A DNA stretch of 64,000 nt. Source: Erpobdella octoculata. Its lineage: Eukaryota; Annelida; Clitellata; Hirudinida; Erpobdellidae. Of this stretch, positions 22,600 to 33,530 are shown piece by piece. Location of the stretch: NCBI GenBank assembly GCA_963978895.1, contig OZ022243.1, positions 7,325,043-7,389,042 of the forward strand. Direction: 5' to 3'. Made by a program: the position numbers and the translations under genes. Position 1 is the stretch's first letter; every line of letters begins with the position of its first letter. The notes below the pieces were generated by a model. That model ran no database searches. It was not told the DNA's origin and saw only the letters and a list, made by a program, of their open reading frames with translations.

Positions 22600-23265
22600 A
22601 ATTAATAATACAGAAATATATAAGCAGCTCTAGGGGCGCATCAGGAAACTTTGTAACGAATAAACGATGAAACAAGTGAGTTTTTAGAAATTTCTTGGAG
22701 ATGGAAAGTGTTCTCGCGCTTTGAACTGAGAACGGGAGAGAGTTCCATGATGAAGGTCTAGCAACGCAGAATGCGCGATCACCGACATGAGTGCGGGTGC
22801 GTGGGACGAAGACGTCGAGTGAACTGGATGATCGAAGCCGTTGCCGATTCGGGTCATCTGAGAGGAGATTGATCTGTTTGCATAGATATTGCGGTGCAAG
22901 GTTAGGAAGACATTTGAATACGAGAAGGCAAAGCTTAAACTGGTGTGATGTGATCATATCTACCGACGGAAAATATGAGTCTTGCCGCTCCGTTGATGAC
23001 GGCTTTGTACCGAGAGATCTGGCGTTAAGGCAGTCCAGCAAAGGCAGCATTGCAGTAGTCTATGTGTGAGATGACAAAAGACTGAACCAGTAAACGACTA
23101 ACAGCTAGATGCAACGATCTCATAACTGATCGAAGCCGTCGAAGCGCTCCGAAACAAGTTCGCACAACCTTGGTGAAGTGCGGGACTAGTGTAAGACCAT
23201 TATCAAGTAGAAGGCCAAGGTTGCGTACTATTTTCTCTCGGTCGCAACCTCATCGCTATACCATT
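22600..23265 (-). pseudogene. CR1/L2-like LINE, RT end and C-terminal part
   Basis: Minus-strand translation in three frames gives VRNLGLLLDNGL, FVISHIDYCNAAFAGLP, a stop, then YKAVINGAARLIFS, and after a frame change FKLCLLVFKCLPNLAPQYL, DVFVPRTRTHVGDRAFCVA and PSSWNSLPFSV. This is the thumb and C-terminal region of a CR1/L2-like polyprotein. At least one nonsense codon and one frameshift break it. The core RT motifs lie outside the retained piece. GC content is much higher than in the neighbours. The apparent 233-residue frame ends in translated A-rich repeat and is no protein end. Confidence 0.85.
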
Positions 23266-23744
23266 CAAGTCCGTTTAGAAAACAATTATCACTAAAATCA
23301 ATATTTAAATTACGTTCCACATGTTCATACAGTTTATTAAGCAAAATAAAAAAAATATTTTTTAGATCCGTTAGTATTTGAATTTTTTCTAATTACTGAA
23401 AAAGGTCTAGTTAGTTTAGCGTGAAACAATGCAAATTTTGTTTTTTTTATGACAACATTTTAAAACTGTTTATTTTACCAGGTTGCGAATTATTATATTG
23501 AAATGCTTATTTAAAAATTATTAAAAGTTTTCTTGTAATCCGGCAAAAACTGTTTCAACGCAAATGTTGGTTTTTGTTTGTCAAGTTTCTAAGACTGACT
23601 GTTTTCAAATGCTGTTGAATAGTTTTATTTGCTTTATTCTGATGTGATGCTGTTGAGCTCCCAAAAACCGACTGAAACGTTCTCGTATGGATAAAATGTT
23701 TATCTGTTTTCCTCAAAATTTTCATAGTCGCCATTCTCGTTTGC
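23266..23744. other. AT-rich stretch, no gene seen
   Basis: No module, coding frame or repeat copy is recognisable. Confidence 0.4.
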
Positions 23745-24050
23745 TGTCACTGGTGTGTGTGGGTGGTTTGTTTAACGTCTGTACCTCTCAATAAGACAAT
23801 TTAGACGGTATGTATGTTTGAGTGTTTGGTGACGTGTTTATGTTGGCTTTGAGGCAGGGAGGCCACCGAAAGCACAAGGCTTTCGTGGGCACATGGCTCG
23901 ACTCACTCCAGCCGCCAACTACTGAGGTGCAATAAGTTGGACAAGGATCGGCAAATCGACCTCCCATGCAGCTAGCAATTTAACCAGCCTCGGATGATCC
24001 TCATGGGCTATGGTATCGCACCGCCGCCCTGAAGCCTCTGTCACTGGTAT
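23745..24050 (+). repeat. SINE-like dispersed repeat, longest copy
   Basis: Contains TTTGTTTAACGTCTGTACC, GACGGTATGTATGTTTGAGTG, GCTTTGAGGCAGGGAGGCC, GGCACATGGCTCGACTCACT, GGTGCAATAAGTTGGACAAG and, only in this copy, CAGCCTCGGATGATCCTCATG and CGCACCGCCGCCC. High identity to 48,365-48,600 implies recent activity. The CTCGACTCA stretch is B-box-like. Confidence 0.75.
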
Positions 24051-24126
24051 TTCAGTATTACTATTTAAAAATATAGTTGCAGCTTTTGCGGGGTAATCGT
24101 CGGCTCTTAGTGAAATACTAAAATAG

Positions 24127-24390
24127 TTAATTTGGATGACCAGTTGATGGAATTAAGTTATTCTCATTAAGTTTTGACGCGCCCACTCTGATATAACCTA
24201 TAAAATCAAACACAATAAAATCATCTTTATTAGAATAAATTTTAATTTTGATGAAATAGCTTAAAATAAATGCAACGACACTTACTAGGACGGCACCTCC
24301 AACACAGAGACCCATTATGAGACCAAGTATGCTTGACTCAGGGTATTCCAAACATAAGACACACTGAGGTTTGGAACTGAACATGTAAAT
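24127..24390 (-). CDS. Terminal exon of a single-pass membrane protein (transmembrane plus tail)
   Basis: Not recognised as a known family. The minus-strand exon follows an acceptor (AAATTTTGCTGACGCAG at 24,391-24,407) and is open for 87 codons to a stop. It starts IYMFSSKPQCVLCLEYPESS, then a clear transmembrane segment (ILGLIMGLCVGGAVLVSVVA and about five more residues). After it come a basic stop-transfer KIKIYSNKDD and a tail of about 40 residues ending STGHPN. Two Cys precede the membrane. It joins in phase 0 to the exon at 24,758-24,858 across a 367-bp intron. Type I topology is inferred. More exons must lie at higher coordinates or be lost. It runs against the direction of the + strand array. 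Confidence 0.45.
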   Translation of the reverse strand: MYMFSSKPQCVLCLEYPESSILGLIMGLCVGGAVLVSVVAFILSYFIKIKIYSNKDDFIVFDFIGYIRVGASKLNENNLIPSTGHPN

Positions 24391-24757
24391 CTGCGTCAGC
24401 AAAATTTGTTTTTCTTTTTATCAAAGTAAGAAGGTTGTTTAATAACCAAATTAATACTTATAAAAGGGTACGTAAATTAAGAACGTGGTTGAATGAGGAC
24501 AAAACACCTGCTGCTGTAATCGTTACAGCGGGATAAAACAAATTGTATCAAAAAAGGCATTGTACTAGTTGTTAATATTAATACTTGTTGAGTTGGAATA
24601 GCTTAAATTACAGTTTTGAAAATGTTGCTTTACATAACTGGCACTAACTGTAGTAATATTAATTAATAGTACATTAATGTTACAGTTTGTAATAATTTCT
24701 AATTTGAATATTAATTGAAAACACAAATACAAGAACAGGCATAGCTTTTGCTGTTAC

Positions 24758-24858
24758 ACAGGCAATGGTAGTGAACTCCTTCGCCACCTTTGCCGGTTGC
24801 TTTGACGGAGGCAAACATTCTACTTGCTTGGTTAACACGATGATAGCAGTGCAGTTTT
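24758..24858 (-). CDS. Cys-containing exon upstream of the membrane exon
   Basis: Bounded by a TGTTTTGTCAAG acceptor and a TGT|GTAACA donor on the minus strand. The 101-bp exon encodes NCTAIIVLTKQVECLPPSKQ followed by PAKVAKEFTTIAC, with three cysteines and an N-glycosylation-type NCT start. The reading frame continues without interruption into the exon at 24,390. The length and Cys spacing suit a small extracellular module, but I cannot name the domain. An incidental pair of splice-like sites is possible. Confidence 0.35.
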
Positions 24859-24870
24859 CTTGACAAAACA

Positions 24871-25660
24871 GGGAGGGGCGAAAGGAGAAAGAAAAAAAGA
24901 AAAACGGAGAGAAACGTAGAGAGAAAATAAACAAAGAAAGAAAAACATCTAAGAACGTTGGGTCATCCTGCTGGTAACCAACGAGTTCTTGTATGATTAA
25001 CTTTGAAAACTAATTAAGTAAAAACATGTTTTCGATTTTCTATAAAATGAAACTATTTATTGGAAGGCAAACAATCTCTCACAAATATTTTTCAATATTG
25101 TTTCAGATTGTCACCAAATTAATTATGTACATAATTCATGGTATGAACAATCATAATGTCAATGTTTATTTTTTAAACCGCAGCTAATAGAAACTTATAA
25201 AGTTTGAAATGTTTAAAATTTTGACAGCAATTATTCGGAAGTGTTTTGTTTATGTTAGCTTTGTTTTTGATTTTATTGCATATCTTAAAAGCTGCACAAC
25301 GATGTTTATGTTGTTGTATTTTTTGTGATCAAATTCTTTATATTTTTCACCGACTAACTTATTTGCAAGGATTAGAAGATCAATAAAATTAAATATAATA
25401 TTTTGCTTAAAACTGTTAATTAAAAAAATTTAATTTTTGAATGACTGAAACACGACCGATCTTTTTATAAAAATTTATATAGTATCTTCTATGACCAACT
25501 ATCACCCAACGCTTTAATCTTCCAAACGAAACGTTTAGTTCCAAAACTGTTAATATGTAAACTTCAATTTTGTTTCTTGTTTCTATCATTATCGTGATTT
25601 TGTAGGTATGTATTAGTGTATACAGAAACTCAAACCCGTTATATTTGAGAAAAGCCAATG
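24871..25660. other. AT-rich stretch with one doubtful frame
   Basis: An 80-codon minus-strand frame (25,416-25,658) reads plausibly (RLKRWVIVGHRRYYINFYKK) but has no recognised family and no strong splice context. Nothing else is seen. Confidence 0.2.
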
Positions 25661-25728
25661 ACCGCTTTAAAACAAGCCCTTAATAAAAATATTTAAGTCA
25701 TAGACTATCATTTGCCAGAGGTGTTCTG
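25661..25728 (+). promoter_or_regulatory. Array module 7 (promoter-like)
   Basis: ACCGCTTTAAAACAAGCCC at 25,660, AAAAATATTTAAG near 25,685 and ATTTGCCAGAGGTGTTCTGC at 25,709. The sequence downstream to about 25,840 is paralogous to that after modules 12 and 20 (AATAAAT(C/T)CAGT, GTTATTAGG, GGTGA(C/T)TTATTTAC). Confidence 0.75.
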
Positions 25729-26319
25729 CAAATTGATCAAAATAAATCCAGTCGTTATATTTACTGTAGTTATTAGGTTTCGCTCTTTATTTTTATTTTA
25801 ATACAGGTGATTTATTTACGCAAACGTTTTTAAATAACTTTCACTTGTTTGTTGAGTTTTGTTTAGTTTTGTAAACAATCTACCCTCATCTGAGCCAACT
25901 TGATATCTACGAGGTCAACAGCTTTTACTTGAATAACGTAAACATAATGTACAGATCGAACTACAATATAATAATGTAGTACTTATTGTAAAATACTGTC
26001 TCAAAAACTATCTATAATGACGGAAAACAATCTATATATATAAAAGAACATGTCCTGACTGACTGACTGACTGACTGACTGATTGATAATCAACGCCGAG
26101 CTCAAACGCCTCATTCTAGGAACGTGAAATTTGGAACTTATATTACTTTTATTGCGTAAGCATCCAATAAGGAAGGATTTTTGAAAATTTTGCTTCTGAG
26201 GGGAAGAAACTGGAAAACAAACTTTTTTCTAAAACAATGTATATCTCGAAAACCAAAAATGAAGAGATTTTGAAATTTGATATATGGATTCTTCTTGAAA
26301 AATAAAAAAATAGGTGTTT

Positions 26320-26912
26320 CGCCATTTTTTGAAAATTTGGTTTCCCGGACCTCAAATGTGGGTTGGAAAATTGGGTTATTTTGTTTTTAAAGTAGCTGCT
26401 ACTCAAAAACTGTGAATGCTACAGGAGTAAAAATTAGTATTTAGTTTTTACTCCAAAAATAATGAATAACTTGTTTTAGCATTTTTGAAAATTTGGTTTT
26501 CAGGACCTCAAATGTGGGGTGGAAAATTGGGTTACTTGGTTTTTAAAGTAACTGCTACTCAAAAACTGTAAATGCTACAATAGTAAAATTTAGTATTTAG
26601 TTTCTACTCTAAAAATAAGGATATATGAGTTTCACCATTTTTTGAAATTTTGGTTTTCAGGACCTCAAATGTGGGATGGAAAAAAGGTTTCTTTGGTTTT
26701 TAATGTAACTGCTACTTAAAAAACTGTGAATGCTACAGATGTCAAAATTAGTATTTAGTATTTACTAAAAAAATAATGATATGAGTGTTTCTACATTTTT
26801 TAAAAATTTGGTTTCCAGGACCTCAAATGTGGGTGGAAATAAGGGTTATTTGATTTCAAAATAACTGTTACTCAGAAACTGTAAGTGTTACAAATGTAAA
26901 AATTAGTATTTT
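26320..26912. repeat. 157-bp tandem repeat, nearly four copies
   Basis: GGACCTCAAATGTGGG begins at 26,347, 26,503, 26,660 and 26,818, giving periods of 156, 157 and 158. Each unit also has AACTG(C/T)TACTCA and AAATTAGTATTT. Minus-strand frames through it are an effect of the repeat. Confidence 0.9.
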
Positions 26913-26924
26913 GAAGTTTTGTGC

Positions 26925-27250
26925 CGGTTAAAAGTAGCTAAGTCCAGTTTATCACCGGCCGGGCCATGCCGTTATTTTAGAGTCTTCCCACGGGCCAGGC
27001 CAAACCTTAAATTAAAGTGGAACGGGCCGAGGTTTTTCACCAAGTATATAGATATTTTAGTGATTTTAGGGTCTTCAGTTGGGCCGGCCAAACCTGAAGT
27101 CAAGGTGGGACGGGCCGAAATTTTTCATCAAGTATATAGAACTTCTAGGCCTGTAAGAATGGGCCAGGCCTAATTCAGACGGCTGTGCCGGGCCAGGAGT
27201 TTGGGTTTTTAAAACGGGCTGGGCTAAGTTGTCGACCGGCCGAGCCGAGA
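26925..27250. repeat. GGGCC-rich degenerate repeat block
   Basis: Many CGGGCCGGGCC-like words separated by 20-60 bp. Two sub-units share TTTTTCA(C/T)CAAGTATATAGA. The contrast with flanking DNA is strong. It is part of the Helitron-like element body. Confidence 0.7.
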
Positions 27251-27346
27251 CCTAAAAAATTGATCTCTACTATGGATGCACGGTTCAAACTCTCTAATTT
27301 CATGATAGCGAAGCCGCTACGGGCACTGCTGTTTTTTTATGTAACG

Positions 27347-27414
27347 AACTGCGGCCCTGTGGCATGCTGACAACCAGCTATTTGAGCTTTCACATGTTCT
27401 TACTCGGAGGTGTC
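27347..27414 (+). promoter_or_regulatory. Array module 8 (promoter-like)
   Basis: AACTGCGGCCCTGTGGCATG at 27,346, GCTATTTGAGC at 27,377 and TCTTACTCGGAGGTGTCTGC at 27,398. It starts about 15 bp after the Helitron-like 3' end. Confidence 0.65.
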
Positions 27415-27848
27415 TGCTAGCGGAACTTATAAATTGACTGATCGTTTTACATATTTTTATAAAATGCACAACCTGAGCTTCGTCATTTGTAAAGATTTTA
27501 TTTAATTCTTTTCACACTTCTCTTGAAGAAAATGTAAAAAAAATACAAAAACATTCAATTAAAAAAATTACTTTTCTATTTCTATGTTTTGAGAAAAAAA
27601 CAAAATTTAAACATAATCACATAACTGGAGTAACATTAAATAAAAAAATTGCAAACCCTGAAATATAATGGGTTGCATGTTTACCATGAGTTGATCGTTA
27701 GCGATATTTGGTAATCTTACCGAATGTTGTACTTTTGTTTTAGTAAACAGAAAACATATCCAATTCATTTATGTACAAAACCGATTAGCCTTAATTCTTG
27801 TACTCGTCTGTTTCTTAAACTCTATATTAATGCAAAATTTGTAACGTT

Positions 27849-28010
27849 GAGACCAGTGTTGGGAATGATTTAAATCAAAAGATTTACAAATCACGATTTA
27901 AATCACTTTTGTGATTTTTGAACTTGATTTAAATCAAAAAATTATATTGATTTGTGACTCTGATTTAAGTAACAATTTGAGCAATTTTGATTTCAAAATG
28001 TAAATCATCA
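27849..28010 (+). repeat. hAT-type MITE left-end fragment (GATTTAAATCA-rich)
   Basis: CAGTGTTGGGAATGATTTAA at the left is typical of hAT-superfamily MITE ends. It is followed by several ATTTAAATCA palindromic words. No matching right end (TCCCAACACTG) was found, so this is probably truncated. Confidence 0.5.
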
Positions 28011-28041
28011 TCTGAAATCAATATTACGTTTATATATTTAT

Positions 28042-28319
28042 TTATGTTAATACTTTAACACTGCGTTTGATATTTTATGTTGATGTTTGTTGACAAAGTG
28101 TCTGAATCCAGTAGTAGTTTGCGGTATTAGATAGCAAATTCATTAGCATTACCGTATTTTAGCGCATATAGGCCGTTTTTTTATGTTAATACTTTAACAC
28201 TGCGTTTGATATTTTATGTTGATGTTTGTTGACAAAGTGGCTGAATCCAGTAGTAGTTTGCGGTATTAGATAGCAAATTCATTAGCATTACCGTATTTTA
28301 GCGCATATAGGCCGCTTTC
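28042..28319. repeat. 139-bp direct tandem duplication
   Basis: 28,042-28,175 and 28,181-28,314 are identical except for about one base (GTGTCTG against GTGGCTG). The duplication includes the left end of the MITE at 28,289, so that end appears twice. Confidence 0.9.
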
Positions 28320-28696
28320 GAGTAAAGGCCGCACGCATGTATAAGCCTTGAATTTCGCATTTTGTGTAAAAAGTTTGTCTATAAGCCTGCGTACGAATAT
28401 AAGCCCCTGTCATACATTGTATAAACTACTTGTTCAGTTGGTCGGTTACTTCAATAAACTAACTGTATACATTGAACACTTATAATTTTGGTAAATATCA
28501 AATTATTTTATATTCATTCTATGGTCTGTTTTCAAGTTGTATTTTATGTAAACTTGAAGAAAATGAACCTCAGTGTCAGCATTATGTGTAAAAAAAGTTC
28601 CTGAATAGGCCGCGAACGTCTATAAGCCACATGTTGGTACTTAAACGTGTGTAAAAAATTGTATAAGCCGCGGCTTATATGCGCTAAAATACGGTA
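28289..28696. mobile_element. MITE with 27-bp terminal inverted repeats
   Basis: The left TIR is TACCGTATTTTAGCGCATAT followed by AGGCCGC. The right end is its reverse complement with one mismatch. The interior repeats AAGGCCGC, TATAAGCC and TATAAGCCGC words in both orientations. No ORF. The superfamily is not certain. Confidence 0.75.
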
Positions 28697-28699
28697 CTA

Positions 28700-29368
28700 A
28701 AAATGAAGATGGGAAAGTTCTCGCAGAGTGTTTGAATTGTGTTAACAAATATCTGAGAGTGCATTTGTGTGCCTTTATAAATCTCTGGTTAGATCTCAGT
28801 TGGAATATGCGACCCCGGTCTGGAATCCATATAGGCAAGGCTTAATAAAAGCAATAGAGAAAGTCCAAAGAAGGGCAACAAGACTGGTCCTGTCATGTAA
28901 AGGTCTGAGCTACGTAGAAAGACTAAAGAAACTGAAACTGCATTCGTTGGTGTACAGAAGGAGACGGGCAGACCTAATCTTACTCTATGATATGATGTCT
29001 GGTCGATTGCGGGAGGAGCATTGCCCTGCTGTGCAACTCTGTAGAGAAGTAAGAACGAGGGGACACGACTTCAAGTTGACCACTACGTTATTGCATAAAG
29101 ACTGCAGAAAGTTCTTCTTCAGTAATAGAGTCGTAGCTGACTGGAACAGTCTGTCGGGAGAAGTTGTGGAAGCGACAAACATTTCTATGTTTAAATCTTT
29201 GATAGATAATTATTATGGTGATTTGGTTTTTAACTGCTGATGTTTTCAGTTTTGCTCAGAACTTAGAATAGGTAGAATTTGGACTGTTTTTGTTTGTATT
29301 GTCTTTGTTTAATGTATTTCATTTTTCGGCGAAGGGTTTGCCCGTGCTGAGTTTCAAATAAAAAAAAA
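28700..29368 (+). pseudogene. LINE 3' end: RT C-terminal domain plus 3' UTR and poly(A)
   Basis: The reading frame gives YKSLVRSQLEYATPVWNPYR, then KVQRRATRLVL, LKLHSLVYRRRRADLILLYD, FFFSNRVVADWNSL and a stop at 29,240. This matches the thumb and C-terminal part of animal LINE polyproteins of CR1-like type. The core RT and endonuclease are missing (5' truncation at the MITE border). The 3' UTR ends CAAATAAAAAAAAAA at 29,355-29,370, an AATAAA-like signal with a short A-tail. Almost 160 codons are intact, so the copy is fairly young. A decayed relative lies at 58,562. Confidence 0.85.
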
Positions 29369-29680
29369 AACATAAGTGGAGCACTTCAATCAACCAGTAA
29401 CTTCATCAGACATGTCAAGGTAGGTACCTAATAAGCTGCAGCACAAGGTTGTATTGTATTTGTTCACACAAGCCTTGTAAAATCGTTTGAAGAACACAGG
29501 ATGGCTAAAAGATCAGGAAACATTAATCAGTCAAAAATAACAATAGCTGCTTTGACACTCAATTTTAAATTATTTTGATTTAGAAAAATTGAGACGGTTG
29601 ACCGCGCGATACAATTGAATAAAAATGAGCACGTTATTAAAAATTAGCTCGCTAAGCCGCTATATGAAAAAGAATATAAC

Positions 29681-29755
29681 AACACCGCTGCTGTAGAATG
29701 CACTCACCATCGAATCATTTAAATCTGCAGATAACATTCACCAAAGGTGTTTTGC
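29681..29755 (+). promoter_or_regulatory. Array module 9 (promoter-like)
   Basis: ACACCGCTGCTGTAG at 29,682, AATCATTTAAATC near 29,713 and TTCACCAAAGGTGTTTTGC at 29,737. The core has A in place of the G of GAGGTGT. Confidence 0.6.
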
Positions 29756-29824
29756 ATTTATTCAGCTATTTAATTTTTTTTTCAAAAAATATTTCATTAA
29801 AAATCGGCCGATGCAGTGCTCTAC

Positions 29825-29887
29825 TATAGATGAACAGTTCAAATTATCTAATTTCAAGCGAGCGAAGCCGCGACGGGCACTATGCTA
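29825..29887 (+). mobile_element. Helitron-like 3' terminus (solo)
   Basis: GTTCAAATTATCTAATTTCA, GCGAGCGAAGCCGCGACGGG and CACTATGCTAA|T parallel the end of the element at 26.0-27.3 kb. CCG-CGA-CGG can pair, and CTAA fits the CTRR terminus. No matching 5' end was found nearby. Confidence 0.5.
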
Positions 29888-31299
29888 ATGTTTCCTATGA
29901 TAAGACAAAACGATGAAAAATATAAAAAAAACAATAGAAGAAAATCTGGTTTTATTCAAATATTATACGTCTAAATTTAAAATATAAAACATTTTTTAGC
30001 TTTCACTTTGCTTCTAGCCATAACCTATTTTCCCCGCTTGAACCTAGTAGTTGAGGTGAGAGGTTGATATTATGCTAACAAATTTCTTCTCTAACAGTTA
30101 CCTTTGCGAAAAAAATTGGTTCAGCGATCCAGAGTTTTATAAAGAACTCATAAAATCCAAATGCGCTTTTCATATAGAAAATTAAATTCAGTTTCACATG
30201 TAATATAACACTTAAACTTTGTTTTTAATTAAAAAATAGTTTAGCCAACAGAGTTTTAGTTAGGTTTTGTCCCTCACTGGTTCGTATTTGAGCTATTTAG
30301 GATATGCAATTTTAATAAACTGTCTTGTATCAAAGTGTCCGAGCAGAGTGGCCCGATTTGCTGCACCGAATTGCCCGGAACCCTTGGTAACAGTGTTACA
30401 GATTGAACATTTATAAGAACTTTGCTTGACAGATTGAAACCTAAAGAGCACCATGAAATCTTTTTTCACGTATGATTGATTTCAAAAAAGTTTAATTTCT
30501 CAATCCGCTGGTTTCTTTAACAGCTAGTTTAGAAACATTGTTTTTTTTGTTTTGCAAAAGTGCATTTTTAGACAAAGCATCTTATGAAATTTGGAAAACT
30601 TTAAAATGAAATTAATTTTAATATTTTTGTTTCTAGCTGAAAAGACGTTTTATCTGGGATTAAAAAACATTTTTCATCTAGTTGTTGATTGAAATTATTT
30701 TTGTCCGAACGATTAACTAAAACTGATAATATGGTGTTCTAAACTAAGAGGTAAATTCATATACTTTGGGTGAAACGTCCACTTGCACAACATTTAACAC
30801 GTGGGTCGAGTACGGTTTAGGTAGGAAAGGAATTTGATGGATTTGTCATACTCGCGTTACATGGGTTTTTCTGTTGCATTGAACCTAACAAACCACAATT
30901 TGTCACTAAAATCATTCAATAATCAAACCATTTGTCGGCACATGCAAAACAATTTTTTTATCAGTATTTAACACAAAAGCTTCTAGCTCTGGGATTAAAA
31001 AAAAACATTTTTATCTAGTTGTTTATGAAAATTATTTTTGTCCGAACAATCAACTAAAACTCACGATAGTGTGTTATAAACTGACACTCAAAATCATAGA
31101 ATTTCACTAAATGGAAATATGGCAAATCCTGAAATATAAGGGGTTTGTGGGAACAAAATTACGGCTTGCCTGTTTACCATGAGTTGTTTGTTAGCGATAT
31201 TCTATAAATCTGACTGCTTTTTGTAATTATGTTTTTTTATTAATGAATCCAAACGTCCATGTTGTTTTTTTTTACTTTTTGTTTTTTAATTTTTAAGTT
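29888..31299. other. AT-rich array-unit DNA, no gene
   Basis: Contains 30,725-30,960 (paralogue of 9430-9620) and 31,090-31,220 (paralogue of 27,640-27,740, sharing TGTTTACCATGAGTTG and GTTAGCGATATT). All matches are in the same orientation. Confidence 0.5.
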
Positions 31300-31348
31300 T
31301 TGTGGTTGATTTTGTTTACTAATTTTCTTTCTAATCAGAGGTGTTTGT
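31300..31348 (+). promoter_or_regulatory. Array module 10 (core only)
   Basis: TTTCTAATCAGAGGTGTTTG at 31,328 followed by TTATCAAACATAATTTAACT, parallel to the downstream side of modules 11 and 23. The A/T box and upstream GC box are lost. Confidence 0.5.
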
Positions 31349-32521
31349 TATCAAACATAATTTAACTGATTGAATGTTATTTTAATGAATGTTTCATTAG
31401 TTTCAGTTAAAAAAATTAATGATTATTCTTGTTTACACAAACGTTTGCAATTGTATTTAATTTCAAAATAATAGAGAAATAAGTAACCATATTTTTTAAA
31501 TTAACCAAAATAATACTTTCAATACTAAAGTTTGATAACAATAAAAATTGTTGTAATCCAAAACTCAGCAATCTGCAAAATTGAACATTCTGTAATACAA
31601 GGATGAGCAAACACCATAACACAGAGGTGTATTTTCAAGGTACAATTTTTCATTGGATTGGTACCAGACAATTTTACACAAATTTTAACTAAAACAGTAA
31701 TCGTGCAAATTGCTCAAAAGTATTAATACTTATTATTGCAAACTGATCAAGCAAAAACTATTTCTTTAATACAATATTTTTGGTGGTTTGTATAACGTTA
31801 ACTTTCAAATAAATATATTCGGTAATGTTTAAGATTTGCACACTCCAGAGTAAAAATCGTTTAATATTGGCGAACCTTTGTGTAAAATTACTTTGCCATA
31901 CAACAATGTGGCATAGTTTAATACTATTAGCTCAGATTAAGTTAGTTAGTTTTTGTTCGTAAATTTTTTTACTGTTTAGAGTTCAGTAGTTTTATAAGGA
32001 ACAAAATTAAAATGATTGAAAACATTGTTAAAACTTGGCGTTTAATTTTGCCGAGCGGACTATACAAACTGACACTTGACACGTTTTAGTTAACTGTGCT
32101 ACTGCTTTGAAAAATTAATTAAAGTGAATGACATTGGATAAACGATTTACTTAAAAATCTAAATTTCGGCTTACCTGCAGAAAGCATTCTTATATCGGCA
32201 TGTTTGCTCACATGCAAACGTTTATGCGCGTGTACTGTATATTTTTTATGCATGTGTTCGCTTCCAGATTTTCTTTTTAGAATAATATGTTCATATGTAA
32301 CTCAGTTATTTTTTATTCATTAATAACTAAACAATGTGATCTGATGATGAAAAGCACAAGCATGTGAACGGACCAAAATCTAGAGTATAATAAAGCCTGA
32401 ATATTTTTCACATTGTTTTCTGATATTGGAGTTTTGTTTTAGTGAATGAAGAAAATCAATTATGAAAAATGACTTAAATTACTTAAACGTTGCTTGTAAA
32501 TCTTTAAAAGAAAAAAGAAAT
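31349..32521. other. AT-rich array-unit DNA, no gene
   Basis: The first 200 bp after module 10 are paralogous to those after modules 11 and 23 (CACAAACG(T/C)TTGCAA, TATTTAATT). No coding frame is supported. Confidence 0.4.
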
Positions 32522-32590
32522 ATCGCGGCACGATGGCGTTTTGAAAAACCGCTATTTTAGTGTTCATGTTTTTCTAATCAGTGGTGTTTG
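32522..32590 (+). promoter_or_regulatory. Array module 11 (promoter-like)
   Basis: ATCGCGGCACGATGGCG at 32,522, GCTATTTTAG at 32,551 and TTTCTAATCAGTGGTGTTTG at 32,571. Twin of module 23, with GTGGTGT in place of GAGGTGT. Confidence 0.65.
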
Positions 32591-33452
32591 TTATCGAAAA
32601 TAAAATAATTGACTAATTTTTTAATACTGTTTTCTTAGTTTATGTTTAAAAAAGTTCAAATTATGATTATAAAGCTTTATTCGTGTTTAAACAAAGGTTT
32701 GCAAATGTACTTAATTGCAGAACAAGAATATATAAAATTCATGTTCCACTAATGTATCATCGTCGTCGTGTGATGGTTCCATTGAAATAGATGATGATCA
32801 ATTGGTTACATCAGTTGATTGCGTTGTTTTAAATATTGATAATTAAATTCATAAAACGCTAAATATTAAATTGTTGAGAAAAACGTTTGCTCAGCAACAA
32901 AATTTAAAATTGCAAGTCTCATTTCTTCCAACAAAACATTAACAAGCTTTTATGTAATCTAACTTATTAACACAATTCAGCAAATGATTAATTTATACAT
33001 TGCGGAATTTGTTTCGGCAATGATCTGATGTTAGAATATCTTTAATAACAGTGGAACACAATGTTTTTTTTAGAAACTATCTCTTAAAAGGTGGGTTGAA
33101 CAAAAACAAAATTTTTTAAGTAAGAAGCAAAAATATTGAAAAATTAATTATCAATACTGGCATATTGATAATGACAATTAAAATTATAAGCATTTTGGTT
33201 TACTTATTGCCGAGTTGATATTTTACAATGCGATGTCGCTAATGAAAATTTACAACTGTCTTAAAAGCAAGTTTAAAATTTTTTAAATTAATTTTCACTT
33301 GGTTTTTTTCTTCTTGTTTTTATGAGATTCATTCCTTTTCTTTCATCCAGTCTTAAGGCAAGAAGAATTAGAATAAACAAGTGAGAGAGAAATTTAATTT
33401 ATGATAATTATTCAATACCATATAAAATGTAAAAAACACATCAAGAAAACAC

Positions 33453-33521
33453 AACCGCTCTAATAAGCGATCTCAATGAAAATATTTAAATCTTAGAAAA
33501 CCTTTGGCCAGAGGTGTTTTG
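33453..33521 (+). promoter_or_regulatory. Array module 12 (promoter-like)
   Basis: AACCGCTCTAATAAGCGATC at 33,453, AAAATATTTAAATC near 33,479 and TTTGGCCAGAGGTGTTTTGC at 33,503. A MITE sits immediately downstream. Confidence 0.75.
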
Positions 33522-33530
33522 CTAATTAAA

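Larger units (their letters stand above)
26031..27331 (+). mobile_element. Helitron-like non-autonomous element
   Basis: Begins A|TCTATATATATAAAAG followed by a (CTGA)n run, a 5' end widely shared by Helitron-like elements. It ends GCGAAGCCGCTACGGGCACT then GCTG|T. The CCG-CTA-CGG pair forms a short terminal hairpin and the last bases approximate CTRR. A related 3' end lies at 29,825-29,887 with CTAA|T. No Rep or helicase coding is visible. The body holds a 157-bp tandem repeat and a GGGCC-rich block. Confidence 0.6.

Noticed and set aside
26919..27370. Two Pro/Arg-rich + strand frames
   Set aside because: They follow the GGGCC-rich repeat block and have no protein-family features.
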